Source: Bifidobacteriaceae bacterium (GTDB taxonomy: Bacteria > Actinomycetota > Actinomycetes > Actinomycetales > WQXJ01). Taken from it: 64,000 nucleotides of DNA. Shown here piece by piece: positions 10,164 to 18,085 of this stretch; within the stretch, counting starts at the first letter, position 1; each line of letters opens with the position of its first letter. The notes under the pieces are model-generated. The model saw only the letters and a list, made by a program, of their open reading frames with translations, did no database searches and was not told where the DNA came from. The translations under genes and the position numbers were made by a program. Where the stretch lies: the NCBI GenBank assembly GCA_031270825.1, contig JAISXH010000041.1, positions 85,017 to 149,016 on the forward strand, in the 5' to 3' direction.

Positions 10164-11281
10164 TGCCGGCGACCGAACAGGCCCGGCGCTGGCGGCTGAT
10201 CCTGGGTCGATATGCCGACACCGTTCTGCCGGCCGGCCAGGTCCTGGGCCGGCGCGACTGCGACATCGACCTGGCGCTGGGATTCTTGGCCGACCGAGCC
10301 TACGCCGAACGAGGACACCGCCATGGCGCCGGCCTGGGCGGTTCGGCGCTGACGGCGGTGACCTGGTTGGAGCAGGCTCGGCGCCTGTTCCCCAAGTCGA
10401 CCTTCGAACGCCTGCAAACCACCGCCATTCTGGACTACGGCTTGAACGAATTGCTGGCCGATCCAGCCGTCGCCGATTCGATCGATCCCAGCCCCGAGTT
10501 GGCGGCAGCGCTGCTGGCCCTGCGGGGAAAGTTGGACCCAGGGTTGGAGACTGGACTAAGAATCATCATCGCGAAAGTGGTCCAGCAGATCGTCGAACGG
10601 GTCAGGCCCAAGTTCACGGCCGCGCTGTCCGGCCGGCGCGACCGCCACAGGCGTTCTTTTCAGCCCCGCGCCCAGAACCTCGACTGGCGAGCCACCATCC
10701 GCGCGAACCTGCGCAACTGGGACCCCGAGCGCCGCCAGCTCGTAATCGCCCAAGCCCGCTTCATCCAGCGCGCCAAACGCCACCTCCCCTGGGAGGTCAT
10801 CTTGTGTGTGGACCAGAGTGCCTCCATGGCCGAATGCGTGCTCAATTCGGCGGTTTGCGCGTCGATCCTGGCGGCGCTGCCATCGGTGGGCGTGAGCCTG
10901 GTCTTGTTCGACACCTCGGTGGCGGACCTGACCGACCAGGCCGCCGACCCGCTGGAGGTCTTGATGACGGCGCAGCTGGGCGGTGGCACCAACATCGGTG
11001 GGGCCCTGGCCTATTGCGAGACCTTGGTGCGACGACCGGCGACCACCGCATTGGTGCTGGTCAGCGATTTCGAAGAGGGCGGCTCGGTGGCGGCGCTGGT
11101 GGCTAGCGCCAAGCGCTTACGCGAGGCCGGCGTGACCTTGCTCGGGATGGCGCCATGCGACCAGGCCGGCAGGCCCAGCTTCGATCGACATGTGGGCGGC
11201 CGGCTGGCCGAGGCCGGCTTCGAAATCGCCGCTTTCACTCCTGACGCGATGGCTGATTGGCTGGCGGAGGTCCTCAGTTGA
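10160..11281 (+). CDS. VWA-domain protein (YehP-like), MoxR partner
   Basis: 373 aa. The ATG at 10160 overlaps the previous stop (ATGA), with GAGGGG upstream. The N-terminal 200 residues are helical. The von Willebrand A domain begins near residue 211 with LPWEVILCVDQSASM. Its MIDAS motif DxSxS is D218-S220-S222, with a later GGGTNIGG threonine and a VSDFEEGG aspartate completing the metal site. VWA proteins of this class are the usual partners of MoxR ATPases, holding or presenting the client in a Mg2+-dependent way. The partner ATPase is the gene at 6086. Its stop overlaps the TTG of the SWIM gene. Confidence 0.9.
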   Translation: MMPATEQARRWRLILGRYADTVLPAGQVLGRRDCDIDLALGFLADRAYAERGHRHGAGLGGSALTAVTWLEQARRLFPKSTFERLQTTAILDYGLNELLADPAVADSIDPSPELAAALLALRGKLDPGLETGLRIIIAKVVQQIVERVRPKFTAALSGRRDRHRRSFQPRAQNLDWRATIRANLRNWDPERRQLVIAQARFIQRAKRHLPWEVILCVDQSASMAECVLNSAVCASILAALPSVGVSLVLFDTSVADLTDQAADPLEVLMTAQLGGGTNIGGALAYCETLVRRPATTALVLVSDFEEGGSVAALVASAKRLREAGVTLLGMAPCDQAGRPSFDRHVGGRLAEAGFEIAAFTPDAMADWLAEVLS

Positions 11282-13320
11282 GCCACTGGACCGATGCTTA
11301 CGCTGAGCACGATCAATCCCGCCTGGCCGAATGGGCCGGCCCTGGCAAGGTCCGCCGAGCCCTCAAATTGGCCGCCGGAGACGCCGCGCCTGCGACTTTT
11401 TCGGAGAGCGCGGATGGTTCAGGGGCGTTGATCCAGGTGGCCGGCTTCGCCGTGCGTCTGGACGGCGGCGGCCCCTCCCGGGCCCGTTGCCCCTGCCCCG
11501 CCGGCGGCGTCTGTGTCCACGTCGTGGCGGCCTGCCTGGCGGCCCACCAACGCGCCCAAACGGCGCCGGGCGCCCCTGATCGCGGCGCTCCCGGCGGCAT
11601 TCCCCCGGCGGGCGCCGGACCTTCCGGCCCCTCCCGGTCCCCGACTAGTGCTCACAGCCCGGATGTATCCACGGGGACCACGCCGAGCGCCCAGCCGGCC
11701 GCCAATGCCCCGGCGGACACCAGCGCTCCCGCGCAGGCAGGACCCGGCGCCACCGCGCCCGGCGGCCAGCCCAGCAGCGGTCCGCCCGGCGGCCAGCCCA
11801 GCAGCGGTCCGGACACCGGCCGGCCCAGCAGCGGTCCGGACACCGGCGGCGCGGCGGCCTCCGGCGCTGTCGACCGGGCCAGCGCCGTGAGTTCCGCGCC
11901 CGGCCAAGGCGCTGCCGACACCGCGGACCAGAGTAGTAACCGGGCCGCGGAATGGGCCGCCTTGCCGCCGCGCGCGCACGCCGCGATCGAGGACCTCCGG
12001 GCGGAGATCGAGGACCTGGTCGCCGTCGGCCTGGGCCGCCTGAGCACTGGCGCCGCCGAAAGCTTGGCCGACCTGGCGACCAGCGCTCGCGCCGCCGGTC
12101 TGCCTTTGCTGGCCCGCCACGTCGCCAGAGCCGCCGGTCAGGCGCGCAAACTGGCTCAACGCCGAGAGGATGCCGCGCAAGCGCAGATGACATCGGCGCT
12201 AGCGCGAATCTGGGCTCTCGGCGAGGCCCTGACCATGGCGACGGGCTCCGACCTGGCACGGCTGCGGGGCGCGCAGCGGCGTCAGTTCCAACAACTGTCG
12301 GGCGCCCTGAACCTCCATCCGCTGGGAGCCTGGCAATGGCATTCGGATTCAGGCGCCCGGGGTATCACCCTGGTCGCTTGGGACACCGAGCGCCGCCAGC
12401 CCTGGACGACAACCCTCGCCCGGCCCTCCGGCGCCGACCTGCGCTTCCTTGCCGCCGGCCCCGAGACCATGTTCTGGGGAGTGACGCTCAGCCGGCTCCT
12501 GACCGGCCCCTTCGAGCTGACCGCGCCCCGTGCGGACGCCGACGGTTCGCTCTCCCCAACTGGAGGACAGGCCAAGATGGTGGGGCACGGCATCGGACAA
12601 GAAGTGTTGCAAGAGGCGACGGCCGCCCTCCAACTGGCCCGCCCCTCCCCCGACCTGGCAGCCGGCGGTTGGCCGGTGGCGATGCTGGCGACCAGCGGCA
12701 GGGGGAAGGTCAGCGTCGACGAACCCGAGCAGCGGCTGGTCTGGCGTCTGGCGACAGTCGCGGGCGATCAGGCGCGCCTCGACCAGGACATCACGCCCTT
12801 GACGGGCCGCCGAGTCGAGGCGGTCCTGGCCCTGGAAGAATCTGGAGCGGCGGTGGCCTATGTGCTAGCCGCGCGCGGCGACTCACGCGGCCGCGAGACC
12901 TGGTCGCCGGTCACGGTAGCCGTCCGCGAGGGCCGGGCGCTGAAACTGACTGCGCTCGACTGGCCGCCCCAGCGGCGGCGCCAATCGCTGGCCGGGCGGG
13001 CCGTCGACCTGATGCTGCGGCGCTGGGCGGCTGACCCTCCCCGAGCGCCGGCCTCCCGCCCGGCCGCGGCCGTCCTGGCCGATGACGTGCGCGACCTCGT
13101 GGTCCAATTCGCGGCAGCGGGCCGGCTCCGGACCTCTCCCGGCCAACTCGCGCGCGTGGGCGAACTGGCCCGGCGGGCCGACGATCTCGCCTTGGCCACC
13201 CTGGCTCAACTGCTCCGCCGGCTCGGCGACCAGGCCGATGCGCCGGTGCTATTGCAGATCCACCACATCGCCGACCGCATAGCCGTTCTGGCTGGAGGCG
13301 CATCCCCGGCAATCCAATGA
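11278..13320 (+). CDS. SWIM zinc-finger protein (YehQ-like)
   Basis: 680 aa from TTG 11278, set by GGAGG exactly seven bases upstream and by a 4-nt TTGA overlap with the VWA stop. The SWIM zinc ligands are C71, C73, C79 and H81 in RCPCPAGGVCVH. SWIM fingers bind DNA or protein. Residues of about 95-215 are a Pro/Ser/Gly/Ala-rich disordered stretch with repeated GGQPSSGP/TGRPSSGP units (about 11763-11850). The C-terminal helical half is conserved-looking but unassigned. It ends the five-gene DUF4132-MoxR-DUF5682-VWA-SWIM operon. By analogy it could be the target-recognition subunit. Confidence 0.85.
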   Translation: MSHWTDAYAEHDQSRLAEWAGPGKVRRALKLAAGDAAPATFSESADGSGALIQVAGFAVRLDGGGPSRARCPCPAGGVCVHVVAACLAAHQRAQTAPGAPDRGAPGGIPPAGAGPSGPSRSPTSAHSPDVSTGTTPSAQPAANAPADTSAPAQAGPGATAPGGQPSSGPPGGQPSSGPDTGRPSSGPDTGGAAASGAVDRASAVSSAPGQGAADTADQSSNRAAEWAALPPRAHAAIEDLRAEIEDLVAVGLGRLSTGAAESLADLATSARAAGLPLLARHVARAAGQARKLAQRREDAAQAQMTSALARIWALGEALTMATGSDLARLRGAQRRQFQQLSGALNLHPLGAWQWHSDSGARGITLVAWDTERRQPWTTTLARPSGADLRFLAAGPETMFWGVTLSRLLTGPFELTAPRADADGSLSPTGGQAKMVGHGIGQEVLQEATAALQLARPSPDLAAGGWPVAMLATSGRGKVSVDEPEQRLVWRLATVAGDQARLDQDITPLTGRRVEAVLALEESGAAVAYVLAARGDSRGRETWSPVTVAVREGRALKLTALDWPPQRRRQSLAGRAVDLMLRRWAADPPRAPASRPAAAVLADDVRDLVVQFAAAGRLRTSPGQLARVGELARRADDLALATLAQLLRRLGDQADAPVLLQIHHIADRIAVLAGGASPAIQ

Positions 13321-13437
13321 ACTAGCCGGATTCGCCGATGCGGGTTCCCCGGTCAAGACTCCGTCCGTCCGGCCGGACCGACCCGGCCGGCGGGGACTGC
13401 CCTGCCTAGCTCGCTGCTCCCGCCGGCATCGCCGGCC

Positions 13438-14379
13438 TCATTGATGGAGCCGGGGCCGAAAACTGGCCCGGGCGCCGGCGCTGACCAGGACCGCCTCCGC
13501 CGTGACCGTGACCGAATCCACCGGCCAGCGGGCCGCGCAAGACGTTCCCCCGACCAACAGCGCCGTTGAGTACGCTTCCGCCACCATGCCGCTGTCCGCC
13601 AGAACGGTGGCCTGCAGGATGTCCGAGTCGCACGGTCGGCCCGTCCTCGGGTCGATTATGTGCGCCGCCTGTTCGTCCAGACTCGAAGTCGCCAAAGCGC
13701 CATCCGCCAGGTCGATCACGCCGAGGACCTGATCGCGTCCCGCCCCCGGCGCGCGGATCCCCACGCGCCACGGACCACCGCCAGGCCGCTCGCCCATAAC
13801 CGCCAGCGAGGAGACCCCGACCGCCACCAACGCCGAGGCCGCGCTGAATTGGCGGCACAGTGCCAGGCAGGCGTCCGCCGCATAGCCTTTGCCGATGCCG
13901 CCCAGGTCGATCCCGCGCCGGCGGTCCCGACTATCGCCGCCGGCGGCCAGGCGAGCCTCGGCAACCATCACCGCAGTCCCCGCCGACCCCTCGGCCGCGC
14001 GGCGCCTGACCCCGATGCCGCGGCCCGGCAGGGCCGGGTCGAACAGGCCCTGGGTCTGTGCGCGCAACCGCGCTGCCTCGGCCAACACGGCCGCCGTGTG
14101 CGGTCCGACTGCCAACCATTCACCAGGGCGCCGGTTCAGCCGCGAGATGTCTGATTCGGGCCGGAAGCGCGACAACTCGTCCTCGATTTCGACAACCAGT
14201 TGCCGCACCGCGGCCACCAGCGCCGCATGCCCGGCCGGCTCATCCGCGATCGCCCCGGTGAAGCTCAGGGTCACCATCGTTCCCATGGCCGGGAACTGAG
14301 CCCGCGTCAAAGCACCCGCACCCGCACCCGCCCCCGCAGGCACGCCAACAGTGGACATTCCCGGAGCCAGCACGGCCAT
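13438..14379 (-). CDS. apbE: FAD:protein FMN transferase
   Basis: 313 aa from ATG 14379; a TTG at 14409 or the ATG at 14358 are alternatives, and no start has an ideal ribosome-binding site. The ApbE signature IDLGGIGKGYAAD is present, followed by the conserved DPRTGRPC segment and an SGMVAEAYSTA region that help bind FAD and Mg2+. The enzyme transfers FMN from FAD to a Ser/Thr of an SGAT-type motif on an exported or membrane protein. Its obvious client is the neighbouring FMN-binding lipoprotein, 130 bases upstream in the same transcription unit. It is the last gene of the iron operon, which suggests that a flavin electron path reduces iron outside the membrane. Confidence 0.9.
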   Translation of the reverse strand: MAVLAPGMSTVGVPAGAGAGAGALTRAQFPAMGTMVTLSFTGAIADEPAGHAALVAAVRQLVVEIEDELSRFRPESDISRLNRRPGEWLAVGPHTAAVLAEAARLRAQTQGLFDPALPGRGIGVRRRAAEGSAGTAVMVAEARLAAGGDSRDRRRGIDLGGIGKGYAADACLALCRQFSAASALVAVGVSSLAVMGERPGGGPWRVGIRAPGAGRDQVLGVIDLADGALATSSLDEQAAHIIDPRTGRPCDSDILQATVLADSGMVAEAYSTALLVGGTSCAARWPVDSVTVTAEAVLVSAGARASFRPRLHQ

Positions 14380-14509
14380 CAGGCGGCGATCCCCGCTCCC
14401 GGGCCGCAACCCGGCCTAAGACGCAGCACACCGCTTTGTGCCCTCATGGCGATGACCTCCGCGCCGAGGTGGCCACCCGGCCACTCAGCCAACGCGGCGG
14501 ACCTCGCCA

Positions 14510-15211
14510 TCATGAGGCGACCTCCCCGCCGAGCCCGGCTCCGCGCTCGCCGGCGCCACTGTTCTTGGTCGTGCTGGACACGCCCTCCTGGGCTTGGACT
14601 AACGCCTCGGTCGCCGCCTCCAGGAACTGGCCATAGGCGATCGTGGCGCCGGAGACGGCATCGACCTCGGCCGGTTCTCCGGTCTCGATCAGCTCACGCG
14701 CGTACACGTCGAAGGCCGCCACCGCTTTCTGGGCGGCGCGGTAGGCGGACCGGTTGGCGATTTCCCCGGACGAGTCCTTGCCGTAGTCTTCGGCTTTGAT
14801 CGACCCGTTGGCTTGGACTGTCACGTACTCAGATGCGGCTATCCTGCCGTCCTCGATCATGACGGTTGATCGCCCGTAGGCCCCATCCTCATCTGGTTTG
14901 CTCTCGCCCACCCAGACGCCGTCCGCCAGCGGCAAGGAAGCGTCGAACGCGGGCGCGGAGGGCCCGCAAGCGGCCAGTCCGAAGACAGCCAAACCCGCCC
15001 CGCCAGCCAACCCGGCCAATCCGGACAGGCCGGTCAAGGCGCCCCTCCCGCTGGCGGGCCTAGAGCCGGCAGGCCCAACGCCGCCACGCCCGATTCCCCC
15101 AGGCGCAAAGCCCCCAAACCCAAAGCCCCCAGACCTAAAGCCGCCAAACCCAAAGCCCCCAGACCTCAAGCCGCCAGGCCCAGGACCGGCGGCCCTACTC
15201 TCCTCGCTCAT
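14510..15211 (-). CDS. FMN-binding lipoprotein (covalent flavoprotein)
   Basis: 233 aa from ATG 15211, fixed by GGGAGG five to six bases upstream; it overlaps the ATPase gene by 17 nt. The FMN_bind domain occupies about residues 95-205. Its flavinylation motif is DAVSGAT, with T190 the expected acceptor of FMN from ApbE. A hydrophobic segment ends in a lipobox LAAC (C82), implying an extracytoplasmic lipoprotein. Before the signal segment there are about 55 Gly/Phe-rich residues made of repeated GGFGFGGFRS units, which is odd for an export signal. Either translation starts at an unrecognised internal site or the cytoplasmic tail is real. Its likely job is electron delivery to the P19/FTR1 iron system. 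Confidence 0.85.
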   Translation of the reverse strand: MSEESRAAGPGPGGLRSGGFGFGGFRSGGFGFGGFAPGGIGRGGVGPAGSRPASGRGALTGLSGLAGLAGGAGLAVFGLAACGPSAPAFDASLPLADGVWVGESKPDEDGAYGRSTVMIEDGRIAASEYVTVQANGSIKAEDYGKDSSGEIANRSAYRAAQKAVAAFDVYARELIETGEPAEVDAVSGATIAYGQFLEAATEALVQAQEGVSSTTKNSGAGERGAGLGGEVAS

Positions 15212-15869
15212 GGAACACCTCCCGGACCACCCGGCCGTGGTCGAGCGCGATCTCACGCTGCCCCTGGGCCGCCACCTCAGGATCGTGCGTGACAACCACC
15301 AGGGTGGTGCCTTCGGCGTGCAGCGAGCGGAAGATCTCGAGGACGGTTTCCTCGTTGGCGGCGTCCAGGTTGCCGGTCGGCTCGTCGGCCAAGATCAACG
15401 CCGGGTAGTTGATCAGCGCGCGGGCGATGCAAACCCGCTGTTGCTCGCCTCCCGACAACTGCGACGGCAAGTGCGCGGCGCGCTCCTTCAGGCCCACCCG
15501 GTCGAGAGCCGCCAACGCCTCGGCCTCATCCGGCATCGAGTGGTAGTACTGAGCCACCATCACGTTCTCCACTGCGGTCAGATGCCCAATGAGATGGAAT
15601 TTCTGGAAGATCAACCCGACCGTGTTGCGCCGGATCTGGGCCAGTTCCTTCGCTTCCAGTTCGCTCAGCTCAACCCCGTCCAGCAGCACCGAGCCGGCGC
15701 TGGCTCGGTCCATCGCGCCCACGATGTTCATCAAAGTGGTCTTGCCTGACCCTGATGGCCCCACAATCGAGAGCCACTGACCCCGTGGCACGGTCAGCGA
15801 CACGTCGTCTAGCGCCCGCAGCTCCCCATACACCTTGGAGACCGATTCCAGTTCCAACAACTCACTCAT
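15195..15869 (-). CDS. ABC transporter ATP-binding protein (MacB/LolD type)
   Basis: 224 aa from ATG 15869, preceded by GAGGGCGG. Walker A is GPSGSGKTT, the signature is LSGGEQQR and Walker B is LILADEPT. This short subfamily powers FtsX-like permeases in mechanotransmission-type exporters rather than classic importers. The two FtsX-fold permeases upstream in the operon are its membrane partners. The same set (FTR1, P19, DUF2318, two FtsX permeases, ATPase) is known from Campylobacter and Bifidobacterium iron loci. The start codon overlaps a TGA closing a cryptic open frame that precedes it. Confidence 0.92.
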   Translation of the reverse strand: MSELLELESVSKVYGELRALDDVSLTVPRGQWLSIVGPSGSGKTTLMNIVGAMDRASAGSVLLDGVELSELEAKELAQIRRNTVGLIFQKFHLIGHLTAVENVMVAQYYHSMPDEAEALAALDRVGLKERAAHLPSQLSGGEQQRVCIARALINYPALILADEPTGNLDAANEETVLEIFRSLHAEGTTLVVVTHDPEVAAQGQREIALDHGRVVREVFHERGE

Positions 15870-16243
15870 AAGCCGCCCTCGCTGTTGGCCGCCGCCGCTT
15901 CGGTATGTCCCCAAAGCACGGCCGCGCCGATTGCCCCACCGGCCGTGATGAGACCCGTCCCCACCACAGCCACCCCGTTTCGGGCGCCATCTTGGCCCCC
16001 ATTCTGGTCGCCATCGCGCCAGACCCCGTTCTTGCCCCCACGCTGGTCCTCATTTTGGTCGCCGCGCCGGCCCCCAATGGGGTCGCTGTCTTGGCCCCCA
16101 TTTGGGTCCCCGCTCTGGTCACCTTCCAGCTCCTCATCTTGGTCGCCATTCCGGTCGCCGCGCCCGCCCCCACTCGGGCCGCAGTGCTGGTCCCCATCTT
16201 GTTCATCGCCTTGGTCGCCATGGTGGTCATTCTCCCCGCAGCA
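15866..16243 (-). CDS. cryptic open frame between permease and ATPase: small membrane protein or frameshifted permease tail
   Basis: This 357-bp gap in the operon holds an open frame of 125 codons that has no ATG, GTG or TTG near its 5' end; the preceding in-frame stop is TAG at 16246-16244. It encodes an acidic Gly/Asp/Gln/Asn-rich repeat, then one hydrophobic helix (GVAVVGTGLITAGGAIGAAV) and a short tail. Its TGA overlaps the ATG of the ATPase gene exactly as ATGA, the arrangement used by real genes in this window. It sits one frame off the permease stop at 16227, so a frameshift or sequencing error could fuse it to the FtsX permease. A late GTG could instead start a roughly 37-residue membrane peptide. 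Unproven. Confidence 0.35.
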   Translation of the reverse strand, partial: CCGENDHHGDQGDEQDGDQHCGPSGGGRGDRNGDQDEELEGDQSGDPNGGQDSDPIGGRRGDQNEDQRGGKNGVWRDGDQNGGQDGARNGVAVVGTGLITAGGAIGAAVLWGHTEAAAANSEGGL

Positions 16244-17732
16244 CTACCGCTGGATCGACTTCGGCCGCGCGGCGGACCGGCACCAGCGCCGCCGCCCAGG
16301 CCACCAGCGTCGACAGGCCGACTGCCGCCACCGCCAGCCACCACGTCATGGCCACTGGCCGGTGGAACACGTTCAGGCTGATCACCTGCGCCAACAGGTA
16401 TCCCAGAGCCGTCCCGACGATTCCCCCGACCGCTCCCAAAGCCAAGCTTTCGCTCAAGAACTCGCGCTCCACCTCGCGGTTGGAGGCCCCCAAGGCCTTC
16501 CGCAGCGCGATCTCGGCTTGCCGTTCCGCCACCACGGCCATCATGGTGGTCGACACGCCGATCATGGTCAAGGCCAACACGATCACAGCGATCAGCGCCA
16601 GCAGCGACCGCAGCATCGAGAGCACATAGGTGTCGGATTCGGTCAGCCGTTTGACCGGCGCCGCCGCCACCTGGCCTACTTCTGCGGCAATTTGGTCCGC
16701 GAGGGCCTCGATCCTGGCCGCGTCCGCCGCCACCGAGTATTCGACCACGTCGTACTGGCCCGTCCCACCGGCCAGCGCTTCGAGGTCGCCCAGGGCCATC
16801 AAGATCAACTCGTCTTCCGAGCCGCCCGTCGACAGCACGCCCGCCACGGTGAACGTCCCCGCTCGTTCTTCTTCCAGGACCGCCTGCCCCGTGCCGCCGC
16901 CCCCGGCCTCATCCCCAGCGTCGGGCCCAGCACCATCCCCAGCGTCGGGCCCCTCGCCTTCGCCACCCGACTCGCCCGATGCCGTGGCGCCGCCCCCGGC
17001 CCCAATCCCGGCGCCCGACCCCTCGCCTGCGCCCGCTGGGTCGCTCTGGTCCCCGACGTCGCCAACCACGGCATCGCCCACCGCCGCCGCGCTTTGGCCA
17101 CCCGACTCGCCCGATGCCGTGGCGCCGCCCCCAGCCCCAACCCCGGCGCCCGACCCCTCGCCTGCGCCCGCTGGGTCGCTCTGGTCCCCGACGTCGCCAA
17201 CCACGGCATCGCCCACCGCCGCCGCGCCTTCGCCGGCCTGCCCTCCATCGGCATCAGCCGACTCGAGGGCCGCGACCAACTCGATTTCGTCGCCCGCCTC
17301 CAGGCCGGCCCATTCGGCTATGTCCTGGCCGATCAGAACCTCTCCCGGGGTGGCCGGCCATTCGCCCTCCACGTACCAGTACGGGCTCACCTGGCGTACC
17401 GCGTCCAAGTCGGTGCCCCCGGTCAAGAAGGGCTGTTCGTTGAGGCGCAGCGTCTCATAGCGGTACGGCGCCGAGCCGATCACATCGGCCGATTCGAGCA
17501 CCCCCGCGATCGGCGCCAGCGCCGCCGCCGGCACCCTGTCCGCTCCATCAGCGGGCATGACCAGCAGATTCGCCCCATAGGCCCGCATCTCGCGGGTCAT
17601 TTGGCGCGGAATATCGGTCGCGATGGAGGCCAAAGCGAACAACGTGGTGGCCCCGATGCCGACGGCCAGCACCGCGATCAGCACCCGCGACCGCCGCCGC
17701 GTCACCGACCTCAGCGACATCCGCCAAAACAT
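16227..17732 (-). CDS. FtsX/MacB-type ABC permease
   Basis: 501 aa. The start ATG (17732) gives MFWRMSLRSVTRRRSR, nearly the same opening as the other permease. There is one N-terminal transmembrane helix, a large outside domain, then three C-terminal helices with the conserved EIALRKALGAS segment of the FtsX fold, ending PAVVLRGE. The outside domain contains a 45-residue unit (QSAAAVGDAVVGDVGD onward) present twice in tandem, encoded by a 135-bp duplication at 16963-17097 and 17098-17232. It works with the ATPase at 15195-15869. It is separated from the upstream permease by a 353-bp gap full of repeat motif M. Confidence 0.9.
   Translation of the reverse strand: MFWRMSLRSVTRRRSRVLIAVLAVGIGATTLFALASIATDIPRQMTREMRAYGANLLVMPADGADRVPAAALAPIAGVLESADVIGSAPYRYETLRLNEQPFLTGGTDLDAVRQVSPYWYVEGEWPATPGEVLIGQDIAEWAGLEAGDEIELVAALESADADGGQAGEGAAAVGDAVVGDVGDQSDPAGAGEGSGAGVGAGGGATASGESGGQSAAAVGDAVVGDVGDQSDPAGAGEGSGAGIGAGGGATASGESGGEGEGPDAGDGAGPDAGDEAGGGGTGQAVLEEERAGTFTVAGVLSTGGSEDELILMALGDLEALAGGTGQYDVVEYSVAADAARIEALADQIAAEVGQVAAAPVKRLTESDTYVLSMLRSLLALIAVIVLALTMIGVSTTMMAVVAERQAEIALRKALGASNREVEREFLSESLALGAVGGIVGTALGYLLAQVISLNVFHRPVAMTWWLAVAAVGLSTLVAWAAALVPVRRAAEVDPAVVLRGE
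16963..17232. repeat. 135-bp tandem duplication inside the FtsX permease gene
   Basis: Two adjacent, nearly identical 135-bp units (16963-17097 and 17098-17232) each encode 45 residues of Gly/Ala/Ser/Asp-rich linker. The length is a multiple of three, so the reading frame is kept. The few visible differences suggest a recent duplication or ongoing copy-number change. Confidence 0.85.
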
Positions 17733-18085
17733 GTTGCGGCGCGCGCGCCGCAATTCAGCAAGGGGACGGTGATTGTGCTTATTCGGCCCCGCATCCGAAC
17801 GGTTATCAGCAGGGGGACGGTGATTGTGCTTACTCGCTCCCGGAACGTCCACTCTTAGAGCGGCCACGGACCGGCCCGGCGCAGCGGAATCAACACAATC
17901 ACCGTCCCCTTGCGTGGTATCGGCGTCCGCGGAGTCAGTAGAATCGCCGGCCCCTTGCGGAAAATCAACACAATCACCGTCCCCTTGCGTGGTGGGAGCG
18001 TCCACTTCTAGAGGGGGCGCAGGCCGGCCCGGCGCAGCGGAATCAACACAATCACCGTCCCTTTGCGTGGTTTTGGGCATTGGGA
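17733..18085. repeat. intergenic array of five motif M copies in both orientations
   Basis: This gap between the two permease genes contains no supported gene. Motif M (here GGGGACGGTGATTGTGCTTA) lies forward at 17762-17781 and 17813-17832. Its reverse complement (TCAACACAATCACCGTCCCC) lies at 17890-17909, 17965-17984 and 18043-18061. The last and first reverse copies sit in a longer block of about 70 bp that is itself duplicated (about 17849-17918 and 17999-18071). Forward and reverse copies can pair, so the transcript could fold into a large hairpin inside the iron operon mRNA. An open plus-strand frame across it only encodes repeated TQSPSPCVV peptide and is not credible. Confidence 0.85.

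Noticed and set aside
15885..17858. Long plus-strand open frame (over 650 codons) across the iron operon
   Set aside because: It is antisense to clear ABC transporter genes and encodes low-complexity Pro/Ser/Arg peptide; it is a shadow of high G+C codon usage.
17733..18085. Possible CRISPR array formed by repeated 20-bp motif M
   Set aside because: Copies face both ways, spacing is irregular, spacers themselves repeat and no cas gene is present.
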